The position numbers and the translations under genes are program-made. Below the pieces are notes generated by a model, which was given only the letters and a program-made list of their open reading frames with translations, did not search any database and was not told the origin of the DNA. Positions 53,859 to 63,999 of a stretch of 64,000 bases of DNA are shown here, piece after piece; position 1 is the first letter of the stretch; each line of letters opens with the position of its first letter. Source of the stretch: Candidatus Rhodoferax bjergmarkensis. GTDB lineage: Bacteria > Pseudomonadota > Gammaproteobacteria > Burkholderiales > Burkholderiaceae_C. The DNA is taken from positions 348,055-412,054 of the forward strand of contig JADJFX010000035.1 of NCBI GenBank assembly GCA_016708345.1. The letters run 5' to 3'.

Positions 53859-54058
53859 GAAAATGGATCGCCAAACGCGTCAATTTGATTTCTGATTTTT
53901 GCCGCAAATATGCCAAGCTCATCTGACACAGTTGATCTTCGATAACTCGGATCATCTCGGTAGCGCCACCTAAACTTTTGCGAAAACCCGCCACCGAGCC
54001 GCAGGAAAAAAACATCCGCATCATGCTGCTCAGCAAGCCCACGCATGGTTACTGTCAT
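53855..54058 (-). CDS. Small ORF (67 aa) coupled to both neighbours
   Basis: The frame MTVTMRGLAEQHDADVFFLR continues to FAAKIRNQIDAFGDPFS. Its ATG overlaps the stop of the RT-nitrilase gene (ATGA at 54055-54058), and its TGA overlaps the ATG of pglZ (ATGA at 53855-53858). This double coupling makes a real gene plausible. A second frame over the same bases (53851-54042) also looks protein-like in its C-terminal half (MIRVIEDQLCQMSLAYLRQK), so a one-base indel could have mixed the two. The protein is soluble and has no family that I recognise. Confidence 0.5.
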   Translation of the reverse strand: MTVTMRGLAEQHDADVFFLRLGGGFSQKFRWRYRDDPSYRRSTVSDELGIFAAKIRNQIDAFGDPFS

Positions 54059-57000
54059 TCTGGGTCTCCCGCTGGCAAGACTTTGCGGTCATAGCTCATG
54101 ACAAATCCATCTGGCACCGGCTTGAACGGCTTGCCAGATGAACGGAAGCTGCTCTGGAACCGACGCAACGCCTGGACGTCGATCTCGCCAATCACACAGT
54201 AATCTGTAACGCCACCCTTGACCCGCAGTACATCGCGCATCCAACTGTCCTTGAATGGCGCACGGATGCGACTGTCTCCATACTGCCTATCGTTGCACTG
54301 GATGATGTAGGCATGCATATCCAACGCGGCAGATTCGACCAGCGCATTAAAGGTTTCAGTGTCCGGATTCCACTCCGGCACGAATAGTGCGTCCACCTTT
54401 CCCCTCAAGGCCGCGCGGTAGCTGATGTTGGTCAGCTCACTACAAACTAACAGGGCAAAGCGGAAATCACCATGCTGGATGATCGGCGGAGTGTCTGGTT
54501 TCCATTGACCTGCTTCTGCTGGCTGCAACTTCAAACCGTTTAAGCGATGAAGCTCTAGCTCTTCATGTTGCGCAGGGCGTTGCTTGTCCTGGCGATAAAC
54601 CATCAAAGATGGAAAACCCAGGCCATCGTGTGACAGCGATGCCCAAACTTGATTGCGTACCCGACTTGGTCGCATGCAGGATTCAATGCCGGTGATTAGT
54701 GAGATGCCTCGCCCCCGAAGCTTACGGGCGATGCGGATGAACCAATGGGCAGGCAGGGCCAGCTCCGGCAGGATCAAGTAGCGGCTTTGGTGTGGCTGCG
54801 AAATGACACCATCCAGCAAGCGGCAAAGGCGGGTGTAACGATCTGCATCTGGGTCTGGCTGACACATGACGGCAGATACCCAACTGTCGAGCCGAGTCAT
54901 CCAGCTCGACACGGCGATGCTGTATTTTTTAGGGGCCTCTCCATCGGGGATTTGCAGCACTCTGCGCTTGTCAAAGACCGGTGCTTTTTCACCTAAGCTA
55001 AACCCACGCACTGCCTTTACAACGGATCTCATCGCTGCGCGCTCTGACTCAGCGTAGGCACGCTCGTTGAGGATGAACAGTTCAGGGAGATTGAATGGGC
55101 GCGTAGCAAACAATATTCCATGGGGCAAGCCCCGCAACTTGATCCAACCGGCCAGTAGCTGACTTCCATCAACCACTTTTCGACGAAGCATTTCCGCTGC
55201 TTGTGTCGGAAGGCATGCAACAACCGTTTTCTTGGCGGGGATGCCGCGTTGGGCAACCATTTCGGGCAACCCAATGAAACGGAAAGGCAGATGCGCAAGG
55301 TCAAATGCAAACAGCCTTGCATGCTCTGCTTGGTAGCCCTTTATCGAGAAATCACGCTCCACAAACTCAAAACCCGGAACCCCACCATGCTCATGCCAGT
55401 CTTTCATCCACTCGTTCCATGCACGTGTTCCCTTTTTAGACAAACGGGGTGGGAACGCAGCAGTTATGGCTTCGAGCGAGCTGTCCAAAAGCTGCCTTTG
55501 CCATATCGGCAATACTTCGTTAGAAGGTTGAATCGCTTCGTCATCCCATGCTTTGACGCAGGTGTTGCAATGCTTTTCAAGCGTTCCAAAGATCGAATTC
55601 AGTGCGTTGAGGACCTTCCTCAACTCTGCAAAGTCTTCACATGCCTGGCCAATTTGATCACGCGGCAGGTAAACGGCCAAATCAAAAATTGAGGCAGCAC
55701 CATTACATGCTGTGTAAACGCGCCGAAAAAGGCCTGCCGGTGTTTCTCCCAGGCATCGGGGTGCAGATCCCGCTCATAGGCCTCAAAGTCGCGCAGCTTG
55801 ATAGCAAACCCAGCCCGGCGCATGGTCAATGCATCAGTTTTTCGCAGGTTGTCAGCGGCTTCGCCATCACTTTGGGTAGCGGCCAGTAAATCGGTTCCCA
55901 CATGAGCGTCGGAGCGCGGTAACCGTGGCATGGCCCGCCATTCACTGGCACGTTCATGAATCTGATGCGCGATGGCATCCACCAGCGTTTTGCCGGATTC
56001 TCCTGCCAGCAAGAAAACTTTGTTCTTGCTGTTTGCAAAGTGGATCTGACTCTTGCCCTTACCTTCCTTAAGGTATCCAGGCTGGAAAGAGATAACCTTC
56101 CCGCCTTTTTCGGTGACTGGCCCCCAGGTCAAGTTTTCCTTTGACCGGGAAAACAACCAATTCCACAGATCCTCAGTAGAACGAAAGCCTACGCCGTTCT
56201 CCATGACCAAGAGAATGTCATCGACATAGCGCCCATAGTAAAGCGGCACAACTTGCCGCTCAATGCATCGGTCCAACTCTACCAACGCGACGTTGGCGAC
56301 GATGGCGGATGCGGGTAGACCAACCGGTAGCCCTCGCTTCAGTGGTGTTTCCAGTGCCCACGACTGAAGTGCATTGACAAATAGTCTATGGAGCTTGTTC
56401 GCTTCATCAGACAGTTCATCAAGTTCTAGAACGTTCTTGATGAATGCGGGCTCCTGCATGAATCCGGGATTCAGCTCGTGATAGAACGAACTGATATCTG
56501 CCGTCAAGGCAACGATCTTCTTTCTGCGTTCAATGCTGTCCGCATGGCCTCAATGCCCTTGTCTCGCCAATCACGAAAAGGCTTGAGATACGGCTTGAAA
56601 GTACCCAGCGAAAGTTCGTTGATTTCAGTTTCGTTATTGCCCTTTCGCCGCAGCCGATTGCCATAGGCGCACTCGGTCAACTTGGCATCGAATAGGCGCC
56701 AACTTTCAGCATCCACAAGGTAGACAGCACATGGAAATCAATGGAGCAGAGTGCCATCACCCGAAATTCGGCCTTGGGTTTGTCCCTTTTTTTTGTTTCC
56801 AACGTGGAGCAGGCATGCTCCCATTCATCAGAGGGGGACGAAAAAGTCAGACCGTTACCGCCTTCTTTTTTCTGCTTTTTCCACCCCTCCATATCGATGG
56901 ATTTGGCTGCCAAGGTCCATGAGCCAATGAAATCCTTCTTTGAAACCCACGTCTCATCGTCGCCCTTGATTTTTTCCAACAGCGCAGTCAGGTTGGCATG

Positions 57001-57114
57001 CAGGTTTTCTTCGTAGCTGGCAATGTCATTCAGGCGTGGATGCGATGAGTAATACAGATCCACCTTGGCCTTGCGGTAGGCCATGCCCAAATCTTTAAGA
57101 TCAAAGGCGGTCAT
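54055..57114 (-). CDS. Defence reverse transcriptase fused to a nitrilase domain (DRT1/UG1-like; frameshifted as read)
   Basis: Three frames in order rebuild one protein of about 1,020 residues. N-terminal: MTAFDLKDLGMAYRKAKVDL, CSIDFHVLSTLW. Palm: LTADISSFYHELNPGFM, LPVGLPASAIVANVALVELD and YYGRYVDDILLVM (catalytic YVDD near 295). Linker/thumb: MRRAGFAIKLRDFEAYERDL. C-terminal half: a carbon-nitrogen hydrolase fold with Glu in YLILPELALPAHW (near 782), Lys in MVYRQDKQRP and Cys in FALLVCSELTNISYRAALRG (near 889). Frame changes lie at about 56700, 56545 and 55685; in the last, one T in a T run joins PQF to DLAVYLPRDQ. RT-nitrilase fusions are class 1 defence RTs. It is 4-bp coupled to the YhcG nuclease gene and the small ORF. 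Confidence 0.88.
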
Positions 57115-58172
57115 TCGGCTTCACCTGCTTGCTGCTGCAATTGCTGCAAGTCGTTCTCAATTTCTTCCACCGTAGGCAATGCGCCCTTCAGGTTGTCAGG
57201 CAAGGCTTCCACCAGTGTGTATTCACTCACGCCCATGGGTTTATTCATGTCGCGCAGGGAAAACTCCACCTCGATGTTGTTCTTGTCGCGGCACAACAGC
57301 AGACCGATGGTGGGCTGGTCGTCACTGCGCTTGAGCAGGCTGTCCACTGCCGACAGGTAAAAATTGAGTTTGCCAGCGTACTCTGGGATGAATTTACGGT
57401 TCTTGAGCTCCACCACCACGTAGCATTTCAGCGTGACGTGATAGAACAACAAGTCAATGTAGTAATCATTGCCCGCCACTTCCAGGTGGTACTGCCGGCC
57501 AATGAAGGCAAAGCCTTTTCCCAGCTCCAACAAAAACTGGGTGATGTGCTGCGTGAGTTGGCGCTCTACATCCCGTTCGTTGAACTGGGCCGTCATGGCC
57601 ATGAAGTCGAAGGTGTACGGGTCTTTGAGAGTTTGCTGGGCCAGGTCAGACTGTGGCAATGGCAAGGTGCGAGAAAAATTGGTCACCGCCTTGCCTGCGC
57701 GGGCATACAAGTTTGACTTGAGTTGCAGTGCCAACACATCGCGGCTCCAGCCCTGCTCCAGGGTTTGCTGGATGTAAAAACGAGCTTCAACCACGCTGTC
57801 GCACTTGGTGAAAATCTGGATGTTGTGGCCCCAGGGCAATTGGTCAACAGGCTGTTGACCAATTGGCGCGTCAGCGCTGTAGAACTGAAAAAAGCGCAGG
57901 CAATACTTCAAGTTGGAGGCCGACAAACCCTTGATGTCAGGAAAGGCCTTGTGCAAGTCGGCCGACAGTTGGGCAATGAGCTTGTCCCCCCATTGGCTTT
58001 GGGCCTGCTTCTGGGAAATCATCGCACCCAGATCCCAGTAAAACAGAATCAATTCACGACTGGCCGCCAGCGCCATGCGCAGGCGCACGGAGACGATGCG
58101 CTGCTTGATGGTGCTGAGCCACTCTTGGTATTCGGCCAATGCACCCGGCTGAAGTATCAGAAGATTTGTCAT
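57111..58172 (-). CDS. PD-(D/E)XK nuclease family protein, YhcG/DUF1016
   Basis: The 353-residue protein has an N-terminal helical DUF1016 region (RMALAASRELILFYWDLGAM; SASNLKYCLRFFQFYSA) with a conserved PWGHN-type loop (LPWGHNIQIFTKCDS). The C-terminal nuclease domain shows FAFIGRQYHLEVAGNDYYID, then LLFYHVTLKCYVVVELKNRK, with Asp in YYIDLLF and Glu-Leu-Lys as the metal/catalytic set. It is a presumed DNA endonuclease, often found in defence or restriction loci. The frame is intact. The start lies 8 bp after the protease stop, and its stop overlaps the RT start as ATGA. Confidence 0.9.
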   Translation of the reverse strand: MTNLLILQPGALAEYQEWLSTIKQRIVSVRLRMALAASRELILFYWDLGAMISQKQAQSQWGDKLIAQLSADLHKAFPDIKGLSASNLKYCLRFFQFYSADAPIGQQPVDQLPWGHNIQIFTKCDSVVEARFYIQQTLEQGWSRDVLALQLKSNLYARAGKAVTNFSRTLPLPQSDLAQQTLKDPYTFDFMAMTAQFNERDVERQLTQHITQFLLELGKGFAFIGRQYHLEVAGNDYYIDLLFYHVTLKCYVVVELKNRKFIPEYAGKLNFYLSAVDSLLKRSDDQPTIGLLLCRDKNNIEVEFSLRDMNKPMGVSEYTLVEALPDNLKGALPTVEEIENDLQQLQQQAGEAE

Positions 58173-58180
58173 GGTTGGTT

Positions 58181-59041
58181 CTAATTTGACTTGGGTAACT
58201 CATGGCCACCAATCAATTTCGAAATAAGTGGCTCAAAATCAAGCAGGCGCTTTGAGTTGATCGCGACACCGATATTGTTCGGAATCTGGGTAAAGGGAAT
58301 TGCTGTCGTACTTGTTGGCGCAGTAACAATCTTGATCTCACCTGTCGCTGTGTGCATAGCACCTGCATAGTGGATTCCCAACAAACGAATGCGAGTGGAC
58401 CCCATGTACGTATTGCCATTGCGATCCATGTAACTTCCGATATTTGCCAATAAAACGGGAGACCCACTGGATCCAGGAAAACTTGCAATATCTGTAAGGA
58501 ACTCGGTCTTTCCATTCCAATCGATTGACGGGTGTGTCGCAGAAATTCCCCGCCGGATGACCGGTAGGTTGTTAACAGCATCCCAGATTCCACTCGGATA
58601 GCCAATCATGATGACATCCTCCATGGTAGAGAGATCTTGCCTCTCTAGGTCAGAGGGAATTAGGTTTGTTTGCAGCGGGACAAAGAACAACTTTGCACCA
58701 TACTGCTGAACTTGGTTTAGCAATGGTCCAATTAGAAATGCAGCCAGGTCAACTGTATTGTCTGGATGCTGTATCCACAGAGACTCAAAATTGGGAATAG
58801 TGAATTGTTGATGATTCCCGAGATCAGGAGATCCGTCCGGTTTCGCCAAAGTGAGGTGAAATTTCCCAGATTCAGAATTCGCAATGACGTGCTTGTTTGT
58901 AATGATTGCGGGAATTGCTTCTGTATCTGTCTGGAGAAAATTCATGAAGAATCCAGTGCCGCAAGCCGCACCACCGCTCTTTAAGGTGGTTTCGATTCTT
59001 ACGGAACAATGTGCAAGTTGTTCAATTATTCCAAGCGCCAC
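58181..59041 (-). CDS. Trypsin-like (S1 fold) serine protease
   Basis: The 286-residue protein from MALGIIEQLAHCSVRIETTL has an intact triad: His in AIITNKHVIAN (about 51), Asp in PDNTVDLAAFLI (about 98) and Ser in SFPGSSGSPVLL (about 195). There is no signal peptide, so it is probably cytoplasmic. Cytosolic trypsin-like proteases occur in several phage-defence systems as effectors. It lies between the unknown gene and the YhcG nuclease gene and is probably co-transcribed with them. Its substrate is unknown. Confidence 0.88.
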   Translation of the reverse strand: MALGIIEQLAHCSVRIETTLKSGGAACGTGFFMNFLQTDTEAIPAIITNKHVIANSESGKFHLTLAKPDGSPDLGNHQQFTIPNFESLWIQHPDNTVDLAAFLIGPLLNQVQQYGAKLFFVPLQTNLIPSDLERQDLSTMEDVIMIGYPSGIWDAVNNLPVIRRGISATHPSIDWNGKTEFLTDIASFPGSSGSPVLLANIGSYMDRNGNTYMGSTRIRLLGIHYAGAMHTATGEIKIVTAPTSTTAIPFTQIPNNIGVAINSKRLLDFEPLISKLIGGHELPKSN

Positions 59042-59145
59042 TTTTTTCTCCCAAATTTGTAAAATTCACTAACGGCATATTCACGTACGCAATACACTTT
59101 GATTGGCTGTTGAGGTCGGTCGAGCTGCACCTTGCTAACACCACT

Positions 59146-59986
59146 TTAAAGTGGCCTAAACGATTGTTGTATGGCACTAGGTAGCTGCGTGAGCTTGGAG
59201 ACAACCTTGGTTCCAAACCGGTCGCAGGCTTTTGCAATGTGTGGTGCCATGAATGCGTCCGCCCTGAAGATGTCGACATAAGGTGCGTACATGGCGTGAA
59301 GTCCATCGGGAAAATCACTCAGCTTTGGCGACCGTGGCCTTTGACTCGTCGTTGTCCACCATGCGCTATGCAATGACCTTATACCTACAGACAAGCCAGA
59401 ACAATCCTTGTCAATAGAGGAAACTGACAATTCACTGGCATCTTGACTCAACAACGCTGTTGACATCCTCACCGCAATGCCATGAAGCAATTTATCCTGC
59501 AGGGTTAGCCATTCCGATGAAGAAAACAGGGAGTCAGCCAATGTCGTGCCGAAATCAGCATCGCACTGTCGAACCGATGCCGATTTTTGACCATATCATC
59601 GAGGTGCAGCTGCATCGAAGCAGCGGGGCCTCGAATCCAAGTGGTGAATTGATTGAGAAGTGCACCATTTTCCCAATCCATTGCATCATCCAGCGCGGAT
59701 CACGCAGGCTTGCCTCGAAGGCTATTGTTGCGTCCTGTGCACTCGCATCACCAGCGATATATCGACTGAGCACCCGCGCATCTTCTGGGCGCATGGGGTA
59801 TTTTTCAAGTATTTCATCCAGCGGGCCGCTCCGGGCATTGGCCAAAATAGCCGCATGCATTGCGGGCCGAGGTTTCCCACCCTTTAAGGCCTTTCGCTTC
59901 GCGGCACGCCTTTCCGTTCGACTCATTCCTGAGCCCTGAATTAATTGTTGAATCTCAGTGGTAATTTCGAGGTTATTGATTGGCAA
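59146..59986 (-). CDS. Hypothetical protein of the defence cassette (frameshifted as read)
   Basis: The first part (59986-59555) reads MPINNLEITTEIQQLIQGSG, then a basic MSRTERRAAKRKALKGG and PEDARVLSRYIAGDASAQDA. The second part, in another frame (59541-59146), continues ADSLFSSSEWLTLQDKLLHG, LHSAWW and MYAPYVDIFRADAFMAPHIA, FGTKVVSKLTQLPSAI. A one-base change near 59560 joins them into about 280 residues. The APYVDIF-RAD-FMA segment is a distinctive acidic motif that may mark an active site. The start is uncertain: the frame is open upstream of the TTG at 59986 without an ATG. I do not recognise the family. Confidence 0.55.
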
Positions 59987-60074
59987 GACAAATTCAACGC
60001 CATCTGGATACCAATTGCCAACTGGAGAATGGGCAATGGAAGTTGCTCAGTCAGCTTGAGCGCATTTTTTTAGC

Positions 60075-63000
60075 TCACCAGCAAAAGTCGATCCTGCGAG
60101 ACTCATCCCCGGCCCCACCCGTAACCGCCTTCACCTCCGCCAGCAAATCCCCAAACTTGCCATAGTTCACCTTCACCCCATCATCCAGATCCAGGGTGAT
60201 GCGCATGTCGGCGTAGTGGCGGAGTTGTTCGTCGTAGGCCAGTAGCTCTACGTGCTTCTTCTTGAGCTTTTCCACTTCCTTGGCCAGCTTGTTGCGGGCG
60301 GCGGTGCTGGTGGCGGCTGCGGCGTCTTTTTGCAGCATCTCGATGCGGCTTTGGATTTTGCCGGTGAGAGGCACGACGTATTCGGCGCGCACTCTAGCGA
60401 GTGTGCCCTCGTGGTAGCGGTGCAGATAGACCAGGGCCTGGAAGGCACCTTGTTTGCCGCTGCTGAAGAGCCAGTAGATGGGGCGCTTTTTGTAGGTTTG
60501 CAGGTGGTCTTTGAAGAACTTGTCGGCGATGTAGCGGCGGATGGCCTCGTCTGGGGTCTCAGAGGCTTTGGTGCCCAGGCTCTCGGCCAGCCAGGCCATG
60601 TTTTCTTCCAGTGTGTCTGGCCCCCAGACGGCGCGCAGGAATTCGCGGGTGCGGCTGCAGGCGTCGTCGGCAAACCAGAGTTCGTCGGTAATCGGGACGA
60701 TTCCATCGGCATCTGCGGGGAAGGTGGCGTAGCGGCCAGGCTCGAAGCCGACGTTGCCCGCGTGGGCATAGATCAAGCCGGGCTCGTCGAGGCTGTAGCG
60801 GCCCATCATGCAGCCGATGGCGTAAGAGATCAGGCGCTGGCTGTCTTTTTCGCGGTCGGCGCGAGCCAGGGTGATTTGGGATTCGGGGACTTCGGGGGAG
60901 AGCTCGGATTGGAGGCCGTAGGCGTTGATGAAATATCGATTGTTTTCCAGCTCAATGAGCTGCATTTCTGAAATTCGAGTTTGACATTCTTGCTTCCATT
61001 GCTCCCAAGCCAAACCAATATTTTGAATCTGACTCGGTTGATGAAGAATGGGCATAGACGAAAAATCCCATGATGTTTCAAATGAATCCCAATCTTGTTT
61101 TGCCAACGTTACAGCATTAGTGACCAATTCGTTGTGACTGTCCGTCACAAATTTTGAATCAAACGGTAAATTTCTAAAGTCCCCAGTTTGGAAATGAAAG
61201 TAGGATTTAGAACTTTTACTATTTCATTTGCAAAGTTCGTATTTAAAAATCCTAAGACTGTCAACTTTCTTTCAGCGATCTGAAGAACGCTGATGTCCCT
61301 GAGCCATCAAAAAGAAATCCGACAGAATTAAATCTTACCGAAATAGCGCCTGATGTAATATCCGACCAAGTTATCGAGTCTTTGAATATATTCTCAAGAT
61401 TAAAATTGTGAGCCCATATTCTTCCGGTCTCATGCTTGGTAGTTTGAAGTTTCTGACCATCATCTATCCAATCAACAACGTACTCGTTATTTCCGTACCA
61501 TTTTCTGTAGGAACCACCTTTGCTTATAGGGAAACCAACGACAACCACTTAAATTGGCATCTTCTCGTGTTGGTTTGTTAAAACCGATTTTGTTTTGACT
61601 GCATTCAAACCAGAGACGAACATATTTATCGTTATTGCCAGTTGCCAACCCCATTCTTGCTTCGGCAATATCACCAAGTTTGTTTGTTTTGTAAAAAGCG
61701 TCAGTAACTTTAGATGTAAGCCAATAGGCAATTGGGCTTCCCGGAATTTTTCTGAAATCATCGGGTTTGGCTGTTTTAGACGTTCGTTTCGAACAGGGAA
61801 TTCTTTGGGGCTTTCGTTTTCACCAATATTCTCGTTCTCGCAATAAGAAAAACTTCCCGCGTAATCGGAAACCTGCTCATTCAGTATCACCGTTGCAGCA
61901 GTACCAAATGCAATGCCCATCACACCGTTGGCCATATGCACCATGCAAGACAGCGTCTTCCTTTGCAGCAACTTTTCTCTCATTGCTTCATACGACGACA
62001 AAAACATCCAGCTTTGCATCGTCACCATGCTGTTAAAGCCGCTCGGTTTGCACCACTCAAACCCACGCTCCATAAACATGGCAAACAAATCCGACTTGCT
62101 GTCCGGAAAAGTGGCCTTCGCGTAGTCCTTGAGCGCCTGGTTCATTCCCTTACTACCCATGTACGGTGGATTCGCCACCACCGCATCAAACTGCATCGCC
62201 AGCACCTGCGCCTGTTGCAGCAGTGGCAGCAAATCCTGCGCTGCGGCTTGGGCGTAGAGGTCGCCGGTGGCCATGGCTTGCTGCACGACTAATAGCAGCT
62301 CCCGCACGTTCTTAGAGGGCTGCGGGCCGATTTGTATTAAAGAACCAAAGGTTTTCGCGTGTTCAAAGGTGGCAATGAGAGCGGCGATGGCGGAATCAAT
62401 GGCAGAAGTGGCGGTGTCGATTTGCCCTGCCCGCGCTAGTGTAGTTTGCGCTGATTCGCCCAGCGCCATTTGTGGGAAAGTGGCGGGAAACAGGTCGTCA
62501 CGAGCGAACTCGCTAACAACTGGATTGCCGCCATTGCTGGAATGAAGATCGGCTTGCAAGGCTTGGGCCAGCGCTTGGGCGTTCATGCCTTCGCTGCTTT
62601 GCAAGGCCAACACATTGAGCTTGGGCGGCTGCAAGTTGCCAGCATCATCGGTGGCGGTGAACAGACGGCGGTCGTCGGCGCGGGCTTTCATCAACAGGGC
62701 AAAACCGGCCATTTGGGTGGCGCGGTCGTCAATGTCCATGCCGTAAAGGTTCTTTTCCAGAATCAGGCGCGGGATGGCCCTAGGTTGGTAGCCGCGCTCC
62801 AGGTAGATGGCCTTGAGCACGTCATACGCCACCACCAGAATGTGACCACTGCCACAGGCCGGGTCCAGCACGGTGATGGATTCGGGGTTGAGGGTGTCGC
62901 CGTCTTCACGCACACGGGTCTGAATGAGGGCATCAAGCTGTGCTTGCACTTCAGGCGTTTGCTCGGCGGGGGCGATGTAGTACGGCCAATGCTGGGCCAA

Positions 63001-63808
63001 GGTGCTTTGCGGGTTGGCCATGAGCCACAGGCGGCCCACGCTGTTTTGCACCAAGTACTGCACGATCCAGTTGGGCGTGAAGAGCTGGGTGGCGGCGGGA
63101 ATGTCTTCGCTTTTGACGACCTTGCCAATGACCTGGTCCTTCTTCTCACTGATATAGAACTGGTACAGCCAGCCGATGATTTCGACCTCGGCCCAGTCTT
63201 CTTCGGGAATCTCTGCCACCAGCTTGGAAATGACGGAGTCGCTACGCAACAGGTTGTCGGGCAGTAGCAGCTCGGAGTCGTCGTCAATGCGCTCAAACAA
63301 AAAGGGCATGGCACGGGACAAGGCGTTGCACTGGGCCACCAGCAGCATGCGGTACAGCTCGCCATCGCGGTTGCCAGCGAGTTTGAGTTCGGTGACTTTG
63401 ACCGCGTTCAGGCCTGGGAGTTCATTCGTCAGGTCTGTGGCGTGGGTGAGGATGTCTGGCAGCCCGCCCGAGGTGCTTGACAGCGCCCGGTGGCCGTGGC
63501 CCAGGTAGTCGTGCAGCTCCATGGCGCAGCGCGGCAAAGCGGTTGAACCAGGTGTAGGCCACGGCTTCCATGGTGTGGGCAAAGCCGTCTTTGCGGATGC
63601 GCTGGATCAGCTGGTCGCGCTGGCCACTGACCGTGGCGGGCCAGGCTTGGCCTGCGATGACGGTGACGTCGCCTTGGGTTTGGGCGGGGGCCACTTCAAG
63701 GGTGCCAGCCTTGTCAGACAAACCCAGCAGGTTCGCGCGGGCGGTGACGGCGGCGATGAAGTCTTTGCGGGCCTGGGGGGCGTAGGACTTTAGGTTGGAT
63801 TTGTTCAT
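60075..63808 (-). CDS. pglX: BREX adenine-specific DNA methyltransferase PglX (frameshifted as read)
   Basis: It starts at 63808 (MNKSNLKSYAPQARKDFIAA) and is about 1,240 residues. The N-terminal block HTMEAVAYTWFNRFAAL is followed by a frame change near 63530, then MELHDYLGHGHRAL. The methyltransferase has SAM motif I LDPACGSGH (near 317) and catalytic NPPY in VVANPPYMGSKGM (near 545). The target-recognition part (KGGSYRKWYGNNEYVVDW) and a C-terminal half ending in LDLDDGVKVNYGKFGDLLAE follow after frame changes near 61550, 61260 and 61190. It methylates a non-palindromic site so that BREX can tell host from phage DNA. It heads the visible part of the BREX operon. Confidence 0.93.
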
Positions 63809-63819
63809 TTTTTTTTGTA

Positions 63820-63999
63820 TCAAATTGGGCTTTTCCGCACGTAGAGCGTGCGCACTACTAATTTAGGAGTAATCAAGCAGCCTCCGGTGGCGGCATCCGA
63901 CTGGGGCATGGTCAGGCGGCGAATGGTCAGCGAACAGCGCTGGTCGATGATGGGGTGGTGGTTGCCTTGGCTCTGAAACGTGGCCCTGGGTGGCATGCG
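63820..63999 (-). CDS. Possible 3' end of an upstream gene, partly repeat-encoded
   Basis: The minus strand has an open frame entering from the right edge (MPPRATFQSQGNHHPIIDQR, then LTMPQSDAATGGCLITP) that stops at 63820, 12 bp before pglX. Its last 17 codons are the dispersed repeat. In type 1 BREX the gene before pglX is brxC, but I cannot recognise BrxC here. It may instead be non-coding. Confidence 0.25.
   Translation of the reverse strand, partial: RMPPRATFQSQGNHHPIIDQRCSLTIRRLTMPQSDAATGGCLITPKLVVRTLYVRKSPI
63825..63875. repeat. Dispersed repeat element, copy 6 (before pglX)
   Basis: In reverse orientation it reads ctaaattagtagtgcgcacg, then ctctacgtgcgg, matching copies 1-3. It lies immediately upstream of pglX, inside the presumed mobile island, whereas the other copies are in the chromosome backbone. 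Confidence 0.6.

Noticed and set aside
55620..55700. RT and nitrilase as two separate overlapping genes
   Set aside because: Adding one T in a T run joins the frames into a continuous protein, known RTs of this class are fused to nitrilase, and neighbouring genes carry similar indels.
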